Shown one piece after another: positions 16,419 to 24,996 of a stretch of DNA of 64,000 bases. The notes below the pieces were generated by a model. It saw only the letters and a list, made by a program, of their open reading frames with translations. It did no database searches and was not told where the DNA came from. This stretch comes from an uncultured Eubacteriales bacterium (GTDB lineage Bacteria > Bacillota > Clostridia > Oscillospirales > Oscillospiraceae), in NCBI GenBank assembly GCA_900546255.1, contig URCB01000005.1, positions 1-64,000 on the forward strand, given 5' to 3'. Position 1 is the first letter of the stretch. Each line of letters begins with the position of its first letter. A program made the translations under genes and the position numbers.

Positions 16419-16775
16419 TTATGGTTCCCCTTCCCGGTCTGGCGCAGAGGCCATCGCCTGCTGAATGGACTGGAAGAGGCGCAGCACCCGCTGGATCTCT
16501 CCGTCCTGGGGATTTAAGTAGTAATAAATGTAAGTCCCCTCCCGCCGGGCCCGGACAATGCCCGCCTCCTTGAGAATCTGCAGGTGGTGGGAGACCGCCG
16601 GGCGGGAGAGGTGGATTTTCTCCGCCAGTTCCACCCCACGGCTTCCCTGGCAGGGGCCTGCCAGCAAGGCACACAGCAGTTCCTGCCGGGTCTCGTCCCC
16701 CAAGGCGGTGAACAGTTTCCGGCAGGCCAAGAATTCCTCCTGCAACGCCTGAATATGCGGTGGTTTTTGGGCCAT
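16419..16775 (-). CDS. ArsR-family transcriptional regulator
   Basis: 118 residues with a winged helix: LFTALGDETRQELLCALL, the recognition helix SRPAVSHHLQILKEAGIV, and the wing RREGTYIYYYLN. These are hallmarks of ArsR/SmtB repressors. No Cys-rich metal site is evident (one Cys in helix 1 and two others), so the signal need not be a metal. ATG 16775 has GAGGGGG upstream. It is the first gene of a pair with the nitroreductase and probably regulates that pair. Confidence 0.88.
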   Translation of the reverse strand: MAQKPPHIQALQEEFLACRKLFTALGDETRQELLCALLAGPCQGSRGVELAEKIHLSRPAVSHHLQILKEAGIVRARREGTYIYYYLNPQDGEIQRVLRLFQSIQQAMASAPDREGEP

Positions 16776-16898
16776 GGCCAGCGCCCCCTCTCTGTTGCAA
16801 GGTTTGAACAAGGGTATCCTATCATAAATGGGCAGACTCTGCCACATCGGGAAAGAAATTGGCGACGGATGCCCTCTCAGGGCGGAATTTCTTTTTTC

Positions 16899-16927
16899 TT
16901 GACAAGGGGGATTTTTTCTGATAGAAT
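16899..16927 (+). promoter_or_regulatory. Strong promoter of the structured RNA before potA
   Basis: TTGACA (16899-16904), 17-bp spacer, TAGAAT (16922-16927). No coding gene starts within the next 430 bp; the RNA described at 16934-17345 does. Confidence 0.8.
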
Positions 16928-16933
16928 ACCCCC

Positions 16934-17345
16934 ATCTTAAATTGGAAACATCAGGTTTTTGAGTCTTTCCAAAGCAAGACGCGACCGCCGGACGGGCCAA
17001 GTTGCCCCAAGGCTAAGGCCACACGGACAGCCGGGTCGAATGCCGAGTTCCGCATGATGCGGCGGCAACTTCTGTTGCCTTATTGATTGGGTTCAAAGCC
17101 CAAGTTTTATAAGTTGGTAACTATAAACCAGTACCAGTACTCCCCTGGGGGGTACCACGCAGCGCCTCATCGGGCATGCAAACTTGTGAAATGGTCAATA
17201 AGAGTAGTAAAAGTAAGTTTCTTTGCTATATAGACTCTCCAACCTCAATGTTCCACCTTCCCTTTCCCTGCCCGGAATTGTGACGGTTTTGTGGAGCGCT
17301 TTCTCAAGTGACTGTATGCCTTCGGCGTACCGTCACTTTTTTGTG
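16934..17345 (+). ncRNA. Large structured RNA, possibly of the raiA class
   Basis: Non-coding stretch between a strong promoter and a terminator. Several long-range helices can be paired by eye: TTGGAAA (16942-16948) with TTTCCAA (16966-16972); AAGTTGCC (16999-17006) with GGCAACTT (17064-17071); CCGCA/TGCGG (17050-17062); TTGGG/CCCAA (17087-17103); CAAGTTT (17101-17107) with AAACTTG (17180-17186); and a hairpin at 17137-17155. The purine-rich connecting loops look conserved rather than random. From memory it most resembles the raiA RNA motif of Clostridia, but this is not verified. It could be a free-standing RNA or a leader of potABCD. Confidence 0.65.
17306..17342 (+). terminator. Terminator between the structured RNA and potA
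   Basis: AAGTGAC then GTATGCC (17306-17320) pairs with GGCGTAC and GTCACTT (17324-17338) around a small UUC-type loop, followed by TTTT. It ends about 22 nt before the potA start, so pot expression needs read-through or an unseen promoter. Confidence 0.85.
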
Positions 17346-17364
17346 TTTTGGGAAAGGGATGTGT

Positions 17365-18483
17365 ATGAAAAAAATCATCGAGCTAAAAAACATCACCAAA
17401 TCCTTTGATGGGGTCCCGGTGCTTCAGAATGTCAATCTGGACATCTATGACAATGAGTTTATCACCCTCTTAGGCCCCTCTGGCTGTGGCAAAACCACCA
17501 TGCTCCGCCTCATCGGCGGCTTCGAAACCCCGGACGAGGGGGACATTGTCTTCCTGGGCAACAAAATCAACGACGTCCCCCCCTACAAGCGGAACGTGAA
17601 CACGGTGTTCCAAAAGTACGCCCTCTTCCCCCACCTGAACGTCTTTGAAAACGTGGCCTTCCCCCTGCGGGAGAAGAAGGTCCCCAAGGAGGAGATTCAG
17701 GCCAAAGTCACCGAGATGCTCTCCCTGGTGGCCCTGAAGGGGTTTGAGAACCGCTCCGTCACCCGCCTGTCCGGCGGCCAGCAGCAGCGGGTGGCCATTG
17801 CCCGGGCCCTGGTGGCCCATCCCCAGGTGCTGCTGCTGGACGAGCCCCTGGGCGCCCTGGACCTGAAGCTGCGCAAGGACATGCAGGTGGAGCTGAAAAA
17901 GATCCAGAAGCAGACGGGCATCACCTTCGTCTTCGTCACCCACGACCAGGAAGAGGCCCTGTCCATGTCCGACACGGTGGTGGTCATGTCCGAAGGCAAG
18001 ATCCAGCAGATCGGCACCCCCATTGACATTTACAACGAACCCCAAAACGCCTTTGTGGCCGACTTCATCGGGGAGAGTAACATCCTGGACGGCATTATGT
18101 TGGAGGACTACAAGGTAGCCTTCTCCGGCCAAACCTTCCCCTGCCTGGACAAGGATTTCGGCAAAAACGTCCCGGTGGACGTGGTGGTCCGGCCCGAGGA
18201 CGTGGACATCGTCCCGGTGGAGCAGGGCCAGCTCACCGGCGTGGTGACCTCCGTCACCTTCATGGGGGTCCACTACGAGATCATCGTCGACGTGGGCGGC
18301 TTCAAATGGATGATCCAAACCACCGACTTTGTGGACGTGGACGAGCACATTGGCATCCAGCTGGAACCCGACGCCATCCACATCATGCGAAAGTCGGAAT
18401 ACTCGGACCTCTACGGGGACTACTCCTCCTTCTCCAACGAGCTGGATGAGCTCTCCGAGGCCCCGGAGGAGGACGACGAATGA
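17365..18483 (+). CDS. potA: Spermidine/putrescine ABC transporter ATPase
   Basis: 372-residue ATPase that powers polyamine import. Walker [17 protein letters not shown] (~residues 38-53), Q-loop, signature [15 protein letters not shown], Walker [12 protein letters not shown], His switch VTHDQEEAL, then a C-terminal TOBE regulatory domain (~240-350). ATG 17365 is chosen over ATG 17359 because GGAAAGGG is then 6 nt upstream. First gene of potABCD; the start lies just after a terminator hairpin, hinting at attenuation. Confidence 0.93.
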   Translation: MKKIIELKNITKSFDGVPVLQNVNLDIYDNEFITLLGPSGCGKTTMLRLIGGFETPDEGDIVFLGNKINDVPPYKRNVNTVFQKYALFPHLNVFENVAFPLREKKVPKEEIQAKVTEMLSLVALKGFENRSVTRLSGGQQQRVAIARALVAHPQVLLLDEPLGALDLKLRKDMQVELKKIQKQTGITFVFVTHDQEEALSMSDTVVVMSEGKIQQIGTPIDIYNEPQNAFVADFIGESNILDGIMLEDYKVAFSGQTFPCLDKDFGKNVPVDVVVRPEDVDIVPVEQGQLTGVVTSVTFMGVHYEIIVDVGGFKWMIQTTDFVDVDEHIGIQLEPDAIHIMRKSEYSDLYGDYSSFSNELDELSEAPEEDDE

Positions 18484-19373
18484 ACAAAACCCTCACCCGG
18501 GACCGGCGGCGTATCCTGCGGGCGGAGCATCTCTCCCTGACCCCCTACACCATTTGGGCCGTTCTGTTCATTCTGGTCCCCCTGGTCTTTGTGGCCTACT
18601 ACGCGTTTACCGATGACAACTTTGCCTTCACCTTGGAGAACATCCAACGGTTCTTCGTGTCCACCTCCAACATCATCCAGGAGGATGGCTCCACCCAAGA
18701 GGTGCGGACGTATCTGCTCATCTTCTGGCGGTCCCTGAAACTGGCCATCATCTCCACCGCCATCTGCCTGGTGCTGGCCTATCCCCTGGCCTACATCATG
18801 GCCCGGGCCAAGCCCCGCACCCAAAAGGTGTTCCTCACCATCATCATGATTCCTATGTGGATGAACTTCCTCATCCGCACCTACGCCTGGATGACCATTC
18901 TCCAGGACACGGGCATCTTCAACAACTTCCTCACCCTGCTCCACCTGCCCAACATCCACATCATCGGCACGGAGGCCGCCGTTATCATCGGCATGGTCTA
19001 CGACTACATCCCCTACATGATTCTCCCCCTCTACTCCATCATGGCCAAGATGGACGAGCGCCTCATCGAGGCCGCCCGGGACCTGGGGTGCAACAGTTTT
19101 GGGGTGCTGCGGCGGGTGATCTGGCCCCTGAGCCTGCCCGGGGTGATCTCCGGCATCACCATGGTGCTGATCCCCTCGGTGAGCACCTTCTACATCTCCC
19201 AAAAGCTGGGCGATGGCAAGATCATGCTTATCGGCGACGTGATCGAGGGGCAGTATGTGGCCAACAACCTGCACTTTGCCGCTGCCATCGCCTTCGTCCT
19301 GATGATCCTGCTGCTCGTCTGCATGGCCGTCATGCGAAAGCTGGCCGGCCGCCGCGTGGAAGGGGGGCTGTGA
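18480..19373 (+). CDS. potB: Spermidine/putrescine ABC transporter permease (PotB)
   Basis: 297-residue membrane permease with six helices and the EAA loop ([25 protein letters not shown], split here by its first 20 residues). ATG 18480 overlaps the potA stop in an ATGA junction. The first helix ([20 protein letters not shown]) and the [10 protein letters not shown] segment are typical of PotB. It forms a heterodimer with PotC in the cytoplasmic membrane. Confidence 0.92.
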   Translation: MNKTLTRDRRRILRAEHLSLTPYTIWAVLFILVPLVFVAYYAFTDDNFAFTLENIQRFFVSTSNIIQEDGSTQEVRTYLLIFWRSLKLAIISTAICLVLAYPLAYIMARAKPRTQKVFLTIIMIPMWMNFLIRTYAWMTILQDTGIFNNFLTLLHLPNIHIIGTEAAVIIGMVYDYIPYMILPLYSIMAKMDERLIEAARDLGCNSFGVLRRVIWPLSLPGVISGITMVLIPSVSTFYISQKLGDGKIMLIGDVIEGQYVANNLHFAAAIAFVLMILLLVCMAVMRKLAGRRVEGGL

Positions 19374-19377
19374 CACC

Positions 19378-20217
19378 ATGAAACCCATCGCCAAAGTCTA
19401 CACCGCCCTGCTCTTCCTCTTCCTCTTCGCCCCCATCCTCATCATGCTGGTGTTCTCCTTCAACGGGGGCAACAGCCTCTCGGTGCTGGACGGGTTCTCC
19501 CTGTACTGGTACAAGGAGCTCTTCCACGACGAAGACACCCTGGGGGCCCTGGGCAACACCCTGATCCTGGCCCTGTGCGCTGCGCTGCTCTCCACCCTCA
19601 TGGGCACCGCCGCCGCCGTGGGCATCAACAAGCTGCGCAGCAAGTACATGAAGGCCGCCATGAACACGGTGACCAACCTGCCCATGGTGAACCCCGAGAT
19701 CATCACCGGCATCTCCCTGATGCTTATGTTCGTCTTCTTCGGCCGGCTCATCGGCATGCGCACCAGCCTGAACTTCGGCACCATGCTCATCGCCCACATC
19801 ACCTTCTGCCTGCCCTATGTGATCCTACAGGTGCTGCCCAAGCTGCGGCAGATGGACCCCGCCCTCCCAGAGGCCGCCATGGACCTGGGCTGCACCCCTT
19901 TGCGGGCCTTCGCCAAGGTAGAGCTGCCGGAGATCTTCCCCGGCATCCTCACAGGGCTGATCATGTCCTTCACCCTCTCCCTGGACGACTTCGTCATCAG
20001 CTATTTCACCAGCGGCAACGGGTTTGAGACCCTTCCCATCCGCATCTACAGCATGACCAAGAAGACGGTGACCCCCAAGATGTATGCCCTGGCCACCCTG
20101 ATCTTCTTCGTCATCCTGGCCCTGCTGCTGGTCACCAACCTCTCCGACCGGAGCGGCGAGGACGTGGAGACCAGCCCCCGCAAAAAGCGCCGGCAGAAGA
20201 AGCACAGCCCATCCTAA
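19378..20217 (+). CDS. potC: Spermidine/putrescine ABC transporter permease (PotC)
   Basis: 279-residue permease, second half of the membrane channel. It has an N-terminal helix (ALLFLFLFAPILIMLVFSFN), a SLYWYKELF loop as in PotC, and the EAA loop EAAMDLGCTPLRAFAKVELP; the C-terminus is a basic cytosolic tail. ATG 19378 lies 4 nt after the potB stop. Between potC and potD there are 77 nt without a clear terminator, so potD is likely in the same transcript. Confidence 0.92.
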   Translation: MKPIAKVYTALLFLFLFAPILIMLVFSFNGGNSLSVLDGFSLYWYKELFHDEDTLGALGNTLILALCAALLSTLMGTAAAVGINKLRSKYMKAAMNTVTNLPMVNPEIITGISLMLMFVFFGRLIGMRTSLNFGTMLIAHITFCLPYVILQVLPKLRQMDPALPEAAMDLGCTPLRAFAKVELPEIFPGILTGLIMSFTLSLDDFVISYFTSGNGFETLPIRIYSMTKKTVTPKMYALATLIFFVILALLLVTNLSDRSGEDVETSPRKKRRQKKHSPS

Positions 20218-20294
20218 CCCCATGTTCCCTGCCGCGGAAGCGGCTTTATCACACCACATTCCCACACCATAGAGATTGAAAAGGAGGACAACCC

Positions 20295-21413
20295 ATGAAA
20301 AAGAAACTCACTGCTCTTGCACTGGCCCTGGTCCTTGCCCTCAGCCTGTGTCTCACCGGCTGCGGCGGAGGCGGGGGCGACACCCTGACCCTCAACGTCT
20401 ACAACTGGGGCGAATACATCTCCGATGGGTCCGACGGCTCGCTGGACACCATTGAGGCCTTCGAAACCTGGTACGAAGAGACCTACGGTCAGAAAGTCAA
20501 CGTCAACTACACCACCTTTGCCAGCAACGAAGACATGTATGCCAAGCTCAAGAGCGGCGCAGTCAGCTATGACGTGATCATCCCCTCGGACTATATGATC
20601 GCCCGGCTGATCGAGGAGGACATGCTCCTGCCCCTGAACTTTGACAACATCCCCAACTACCAGTACATCGCCGACGAATTCCGCGGGCTGTACTATGACC
20701 CCGACGACCAGTACTCCGTCCCCTACACCTACGGCGTGGTGGGCATCATCTATGACGCCAACCAGGTGGACGAGGCCGACGTGGGCAGCTGGGACCTGAT
20801 GTGGAACGAGAAGTACAGCGGCAAAATTCTCCAGTTCAACAACTCCCGGGACGCCTTCGGCACCGCCATGTACCGCTTGGGCATCGACGTGAACACCACC
20901 GACACCGCCCAGTGGGACCAGGCCCTGGACTCCCTGCTGGAGCAGCGCCCCCTGGTCAACTCCTACGTGATGGATGAGATCTTCAACAAGTTGGAGTCCG
21001 GCGAAGCGGCCATCGGCGCCTACTACGCCGGGGACTACTTCACCATGGTGGACGCCCAGGCAGACAACGTGGACCTGCAGTTCTACTATCCCGAGCCCAC
21101 CAACTACTTTGTGGACGCCATGTGCATCCCCACCGGCTGCCAGAACCAGGAGCTGGCGGAGATCTTCATCAACTACATGCTCAGCGAGGAGGCCGCTGTG
21201 GCCAACGCGGAGTACATCTACTACGCCTCTCCCAACTCCCTGGTCTATGACAACGAGACCTATCAGGAGGACATGGGGGAAGAGGCCATGGCCATCCTCT
21301 ATCCCGAAGGGGAGGACTTCGCCACTGCCTACAACCAGCTGGCCTACCGCAACCTCTCCAACGACATGCTGGACTATGTGAACACCCTCTGGGAAAATCT
21401 GAAGATCAACTGA
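20295..21413 (+). CDS. potD: Spermidine/putrescine-binding lipoprotein
   Basis: 372-residue extracellular binding protein. The signal ends LTGC with lipidated Cys23, followed by a Gly-rich spacer; the mature fold opens LNVYNWGEYISDG, the PotD/PotF hallmark, and has YDVIIPSDYMIARL and FAGDY-like ligand segments. ATG 20295 has AAGGAGG upstream. It delivers polyamines to PotBC, driven by PotA. A strong terminator follows at 21427-21464. Confidence 0.93.
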   Translation: MKKKLTALALALVLALSLCLTGCGGGGGDTLTLNVYNWGEYISDGSDGSLDTIEAFETWYEETYGQKVNVNYTTFASNEDMYAKLKSGAVSYDVIIPSDYMIARLIEEDMLLPLNFDNIPNYQYIADEFRGLYYDPDDQYSVPYTYGVVGIIYDANQVDEADVGSWDLMWNEKYSGKILQFNNSRDAFGTAMYRLGIDVNTTDTAQWDQALDSLLEQRPLVNSYVMDEIFNKLESGEAAIGAYYAGDYFTMVDAQADNVDLQFYYPEPTNYFVDAMCIPTGCQNQELAEIFINYMLSEEAAVANAEYIYYASPNSLVYDNETYQEDMGEEAMAILYPEGEDFATAYNQLAYRNLSNDMLDYVNTLWENLKIN

Positions 21414-21426
21414 CCGCTCCTTCTCT

Positions 21427-21464
21427 CCCGGGGCTCCCGCCGAAATGCGGAGCCCCGGGATTTT
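21427..21464 (+). terminator. Terminator of potABCD
   Basis: CCCGGGGCTCC (21427-21437) pairs with GGAGCCCCGGG (21449-21459), then ATTTTC. Confidence 0.85.
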
Positions 21465-21543
21465 CTTGCCTCTTTTCCCTGCCTGCCGCAGGTACGTTTT
21501 CTGAAGAAATGTTGTGAAAGCTGGGGAATTCCCCCCAATTAGC

Positions 21544-21572
21544 TGGACATTTTTCCAAAAATATGCCATACT
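21544..21572 (+). promoter_or_regulatory. Promoter of the SLH surface-protein gene
   Basis: TGGACA (21544-21549), 17-bp spacer, CATACT (21567-21572), about 48 bp before GTG 21620. Confidence 0.5.
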
Positions 21573-21619
21573 AAGAAGACCATCCGTTCCATCCTCACGC
21601 ACGAAGGAGGCATATTCCC

Positions 21620-23374
21620 GTGAAACGAAAACGCATCCTGGCCTGGGTTCTGACGTTGGTGTTGCTGTTGGGCATCTTCCCGCTTCCCATGGCCAGCGCT
21701 GCAGGAACCTCCACCTACCAGGGAAAAACCTACAGCACCGACTACACCACCTGGCGGCAGGCAGACCCCGCCTGGGGCAGCACTGCCCTGGGGGATCTCC
21801 ACACCATGGCAGGCTCCGGCTGCCTGGTGACTTCCATCGCCATTTTGATGTGCCACGCCGGGGTCTATGACCCTGCCTCCCTCAACCCGGGCACCCTGCG
21901 GGATTGGCTGGATGCCCAAGGATACATCAGCCATAGCTCCGACCGGTCCCAGGATGCTTTGCTGTCCTTCGGGCTGATCACCCGCTATTCCTCCCCCCGG
22001 TTCTACTTCGTCAACCAGACCTTCTTCTCCACGTCCACGCCCTTCAGCGACGTGGTGTCCCAGGTCAACAACCTGATCAGCAGCGGCTACTATGTCATCG
22101 CCCGGGTCAACTACAGCGGCCACTTCGTCCCCATCGCGCGGGTGGTGGGCGAGGACGCCCAGCTCTACGACCCCGGCGCCACCTCCAAAAAGCTCTTGTC
22201 AGAGTATGACGGCACCATTGGCGGCCTCATCTACTTCCGGGCCAACCCCTCCGGCGAGGACACTATCCTCCCCGACACGCCCACCCCTGGCCCCGGCGCC
22301 CCCTCGGTGACCCCGCTGTCCGCTGACTACGGGGAGGGGGACCTCATCTCCGTCTCCTGGGGGGCGGCCAACCTGGCCACCCACTATAACATCTATGTAG
22401 ACCGGCAGAACGCAGACGGTTCCTGGGAGTCCAACTACCGGGTCCATTTCTACGCCACCTCCCCCTTCCAGTTGGAGCGCTTCCCCGCAGGCACCTACCG
22501 CCTACGGGTCCAGGCGGCCAACGCCAACACGACGCCGTGGACCTACACCAACTCAGAGTGGCAGACCTTCACCGTCCACGACAACATGCTTACCATCACC
22601 TATAACGCCGACGGCGGTACCGTCTCCCCCGGGTCCCAGCTGGTGGACCAGGACAGCATCTATGACCTGCCCACCCCCACCCGGAGCAATGCCGCCTTCC
22701 TGGGTTGGCACACCAACCAGGGGCGGGAGATGGTCACCAACGGCACTGCCATGAAAAGCACCTACGGCCACACCCTGGTGGCCTATTGGGACACCACAGG
22801 CCACAGCATCACCAAGACGGACTCCTACCGGAACAACTTCCGGGATGTACCCTCCAGCGCCTGGTACTATGACAACGTGGCCGCAGTCTATGAGTACGGC
22901 CTGATGAACGGAACCGAGTCCGACGAGTTCAGCCCCAACGACCAGGTCTCCATGGCCCAGACGGTCACCTTGGCCGCCCGGCTGCGAAAGCTTTACCTCA
23001 CCGGAGACGGCACCTTCGCCAGCAGCTCCCCGTGGTACCAGTCCTACCTGGACTATGCCCTGAGCCAGGGAATCCTGGACGCCGCCCCTGCCGACATGAA
23101 CGCCAAGCTCACCCGGCAGGAGTTCGCCTCCATCCTGGCCAACGCCCTGCCAGACTCGGCCCTGCTGGAGATCAACAATGTCCCCGACGGCTCCATCCCC
23201 GATGTGTACCGGTCGGACACGGGCATCTACCGGCTCTACCGGGCGGGCATCCTGTCCGGTTACGACGATCAGGGGACCTTCCGCCCCAACTCCCCCATCA
23301 CCCGGGCGGAGGTGGCCGCCATCCTGGTCCGTATGGCTGACCCCAACAGCCGGATTTTGTTCGACCTGGGATAA
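21620..23374 (+). CDS. Secreted C39-like peptidase with SLH cell-wall anchor
   Basis: 584-residue exported protein. Signal peptide (1-~27, ending MASA); a C39-like papain-fold region (~30-215) with the candidate nucleophile in GSGCLVTSIAIL and a His in GHFVPIARV; an Ig/fibronectin-like segment (~225-320); an InlB B-repeat-like segment (NADGGTVSPGSQ, ~328-390); and three SLH-type modules (~395-580; FRDVPSSAWYYDNVAAVYEY). SLH modules usually bind pyruvylated wall polymer, so it should sit on the cell surface. GTG 21620 follows AAGGAGG. Monocistronic. Substrate unknown. Confidence 0.85.
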   Translation: MKRKRILAWVLTLVLLLGIFPLPMASAAGTSTYQGKTYSTDYTTWRQADPAWGSTALGDLHTMAGSGCLVTSIAILMCHAGVYDPASLNPGTLRDWLDAQGYISHSSDRSQDALLSFGLITRYSSPRFYFVNQTFFSTSTPFSDVVSQVNNLISSGYYVIARVNYSGHFVPIARVVGEDAQLYDPGATSKKLLSEYDGTIGGLIYFRANPSGEDTILPDTPTPGPGAPSVTPLSADYGEGDLISVSWGAANLATHYNIYVDRQNADGSWESNYRVHFYATSPFQLERFPAGTYRLRVQAANANTTPWTYTNSEWQTFTVHDNMLTITYNADGGTVSPGSQLVDQDSIYDLPTPTRSNAAFLGWHTNQGREMVTNGTAMKSTYGHTLVAYWDTTGHSITKTDSYRNNFRDVPSSAWYYDNVAAVYEYGLMNGTESDEFSPNDQVSMAQTVTLAARLRKLYLTGDGTFASSSPWYQSYLDYALSQGILDAAPADMNAKLTRQEFASILANALPDSALLEINNVPDGSIPDVYRSDTGIYRLYRAGILSGYDDQGTFRPNSPITRAEVAAILVRMADPNSRILFDLG

Positions 23375-23397
23375 GCAGGGCCCCACGAAAAAACATC

Positions 23398-23432
23398 AAA
23401 AGGACGCACCCGCTTTGCGGGTGCGTCCTTTT
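23398..23432. terminator. Bidirectional terminator, SLH gene / DUF5693 gene
   Basis: A 16-bp perfect stem, 23398-23413 with 23417-23432, begins AAAA and ends TTTT, with a TTT loop. It serves the two convergent genes. Confidence 0.9.
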
Positions 23433-23460
23433 CTATGAGGATCCAGAAGAATCCAATTTC

Positions 23461-24996
23461 TCATTCTTTGGAAAGGGTTCCCTGCCCCTTGGCCCTCCAA
23501 ACGCGCAGGATCCCCTCTGCGATGGCAACCGCCACCAGGCCCAGGCACAGCCCCAGTCCCGCGCCCAGCAGCGACCGGATCAGGGACACCCCCACCGGCG
23601 CCACCCCGTGGCAGAAGGTGTTGACCACGGAAACGCACTCCAGACACACCCCAACGCCGCAGAAGAACTGGAAGAACAGCACCTTCCTCCGGCAGGCCCA
23701 CAGGAACAGCGGCACGCAGGGCGCCGCCAGGAAGAGCTCCTTGGAGCGGGGGCGGGCATAAAAGGCCGTCTCCAACCCGTTGCGCAGGGTGGTCTCCAGG
23801 CCGGAAAAGCGCCCCGACCAGTCCCCCGACCGCAGCAGGAAGACGCCGCAAATCCCGCCAAACAGGAGCACCGCCAACAGAATGGGCAGCCAGCTTCTCC
23901 GCCAGGCCGCCACAATCTCCTGTCGCAGAACGTAGAGCAGCCCCAGCGCAGCAAAGACAATGGGCAGCAGCAGCGCCACCTTCACGCCGGAAAAGATCTG
24001 TGCCCCCATCAAATACGGCCGGGACGCCATCAGGGCCGCCACATGGAGCCCGCCCAGCAAGCTCCACCCCAGAACCAGCCCCATGGCCAGAATCCCATCC
24101 CAGGCCAGCCAATGCCGGGAGAGCCTGGACGGCACCTGCCGGGTAAATTGTGCAATCCACCAGGCGGCCACACAGGGGAAGACCACCGCAGAGAGCAGCA
24201 TCAGCCCCTTCTGCATCCAGTCTGGCCGCACCTGTGACAAGGCTGCCAGGGCCACCATGGCTACCACCACCAGGATCCAGCCACGGCCCTGCAGTTTGGA
24301 CCAGCGGCACACCAGCCAAACCCCCAGCAGGGCAGGCACCAGCCCCGCCCCCAAGAGGAGGAGGGGGGACGCCGGCTCCGTTTCCAGGCAGGAGAAGGTC
24401 TCCCCCAAGGTCAGGCCGCGGGCTTCCAGGCGCGCGCCCAAATCTTCCAGACAGGTCACATACACCCCAGGGTCCAGGATATAGTCCCCTGCCTCTGTCC
24501 GGAAGGGGGTCAGGAGTAACAGCCGCATGCCCCGGTCAACCACCCCGCGGAACAGCAGGTTTTCGATCTCCTGGGCATCCCCCTCTGTGGCGCGGTTGGC
24601 ATAATCCTCATAGAGATACAAGGTTTTCACCATGGGGCCGTCATAGGTCTCCAAATCCACCCCTTCTGGGAGAAGGACGCTGGTCCGGTCATGGTTTTCC
24701 ACCAGGGCCAGCGGCACCTGGGTGGCAGCACCAACCGCCTCCCCCGGCAGCAGGAAGGAGGCCGGCTCCTGGCCGATCCAGTGGGATATCCCCGCCTGTT
24801 GGAGTGCTTCCCGCCAGGTCTCCACCGCAAGGCCGCTTTCTTGGGCCAGAAGGGCCAGGTCGTCCTGGGAAAAAGCCACGCTGACCTGCTGGTCCTTTGC
24901 CTCGGCAGAGATGCGTCCACCCAACAGGATCCCGCTGCAGAGAATGCCGCAGACGGCCAAACACAGACAAACGAGGGAACGGAACGAGCGCTTCAT
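23461..24996 (-). CDS. DUF5693-family multi-pass membrane protein
   Basis: 511 residues. An N-terminal helix (~8-28) is followed by an extracytoplasmic region (~30-225) and about nine helices to the C-terminus. The layout fits DUF5693, found near the wall-polymer pyruvyl transferase CsaB in SLH-bearing Firmicutes. ATG 24996 overlaps the murJ-like stop by 4 nt (ATGA) with GGAGG 11 nt upstream; an earlier ATG at 25014 has no ribosome site. Context (murJ-like gene, facing SLH protein) suggests envelope polymer export or display; function unproven. Confidence 0.75.
   Translation of the reverse strand: MKRSFRSLVCLCLAVCGILCSGILLGGRISAEAKDQQVSVAFSQDDLALLAQESGLAVETWREALQQAGISHWIGQEPASFLLPGEAVGAATQVPLALVENHDRTSVLLPEGVDLETYDGPMVKTLYLYEDYANRATEGDAQEIENLLFRGVVDRGMRLLLLTPFRTEAGDYILDPGVYVTCLEDLGARLEARGLTLGETFSCLETEPASPLLLLGAGLVPALLGVWLVCRWSKLQGRGWILVVVAMVALAALSQVRPDWMQKGLMLLSAVVFPCVAAWWIAQFTRQVPSRLSRHWLAWDGILAMGLVLGWSLLGGLHVAALMASRPYLMGAQIFSGVKVALLLPIVFAALGLLYVLRQEIVAAWRRSWLPILLAVLLFGGICGVFLLRSGDWSGRFSGLETTLRNGLETAFYARPRSKELFLAAPCVPLFLWACRRKVLFFQFFCGVGVCLECVSVVNTFCHGVAPVGVSLIRSLLGAGLGLCLGLVAVAIAEGILRVWRAKGQGTLSKE

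Noticed and set aside
20214..21602. Minus-strand ORF of 462 codons over potD
   Set aside because: Shadow of potD with no ribosome site; the potD product is a clear lipoprotein.
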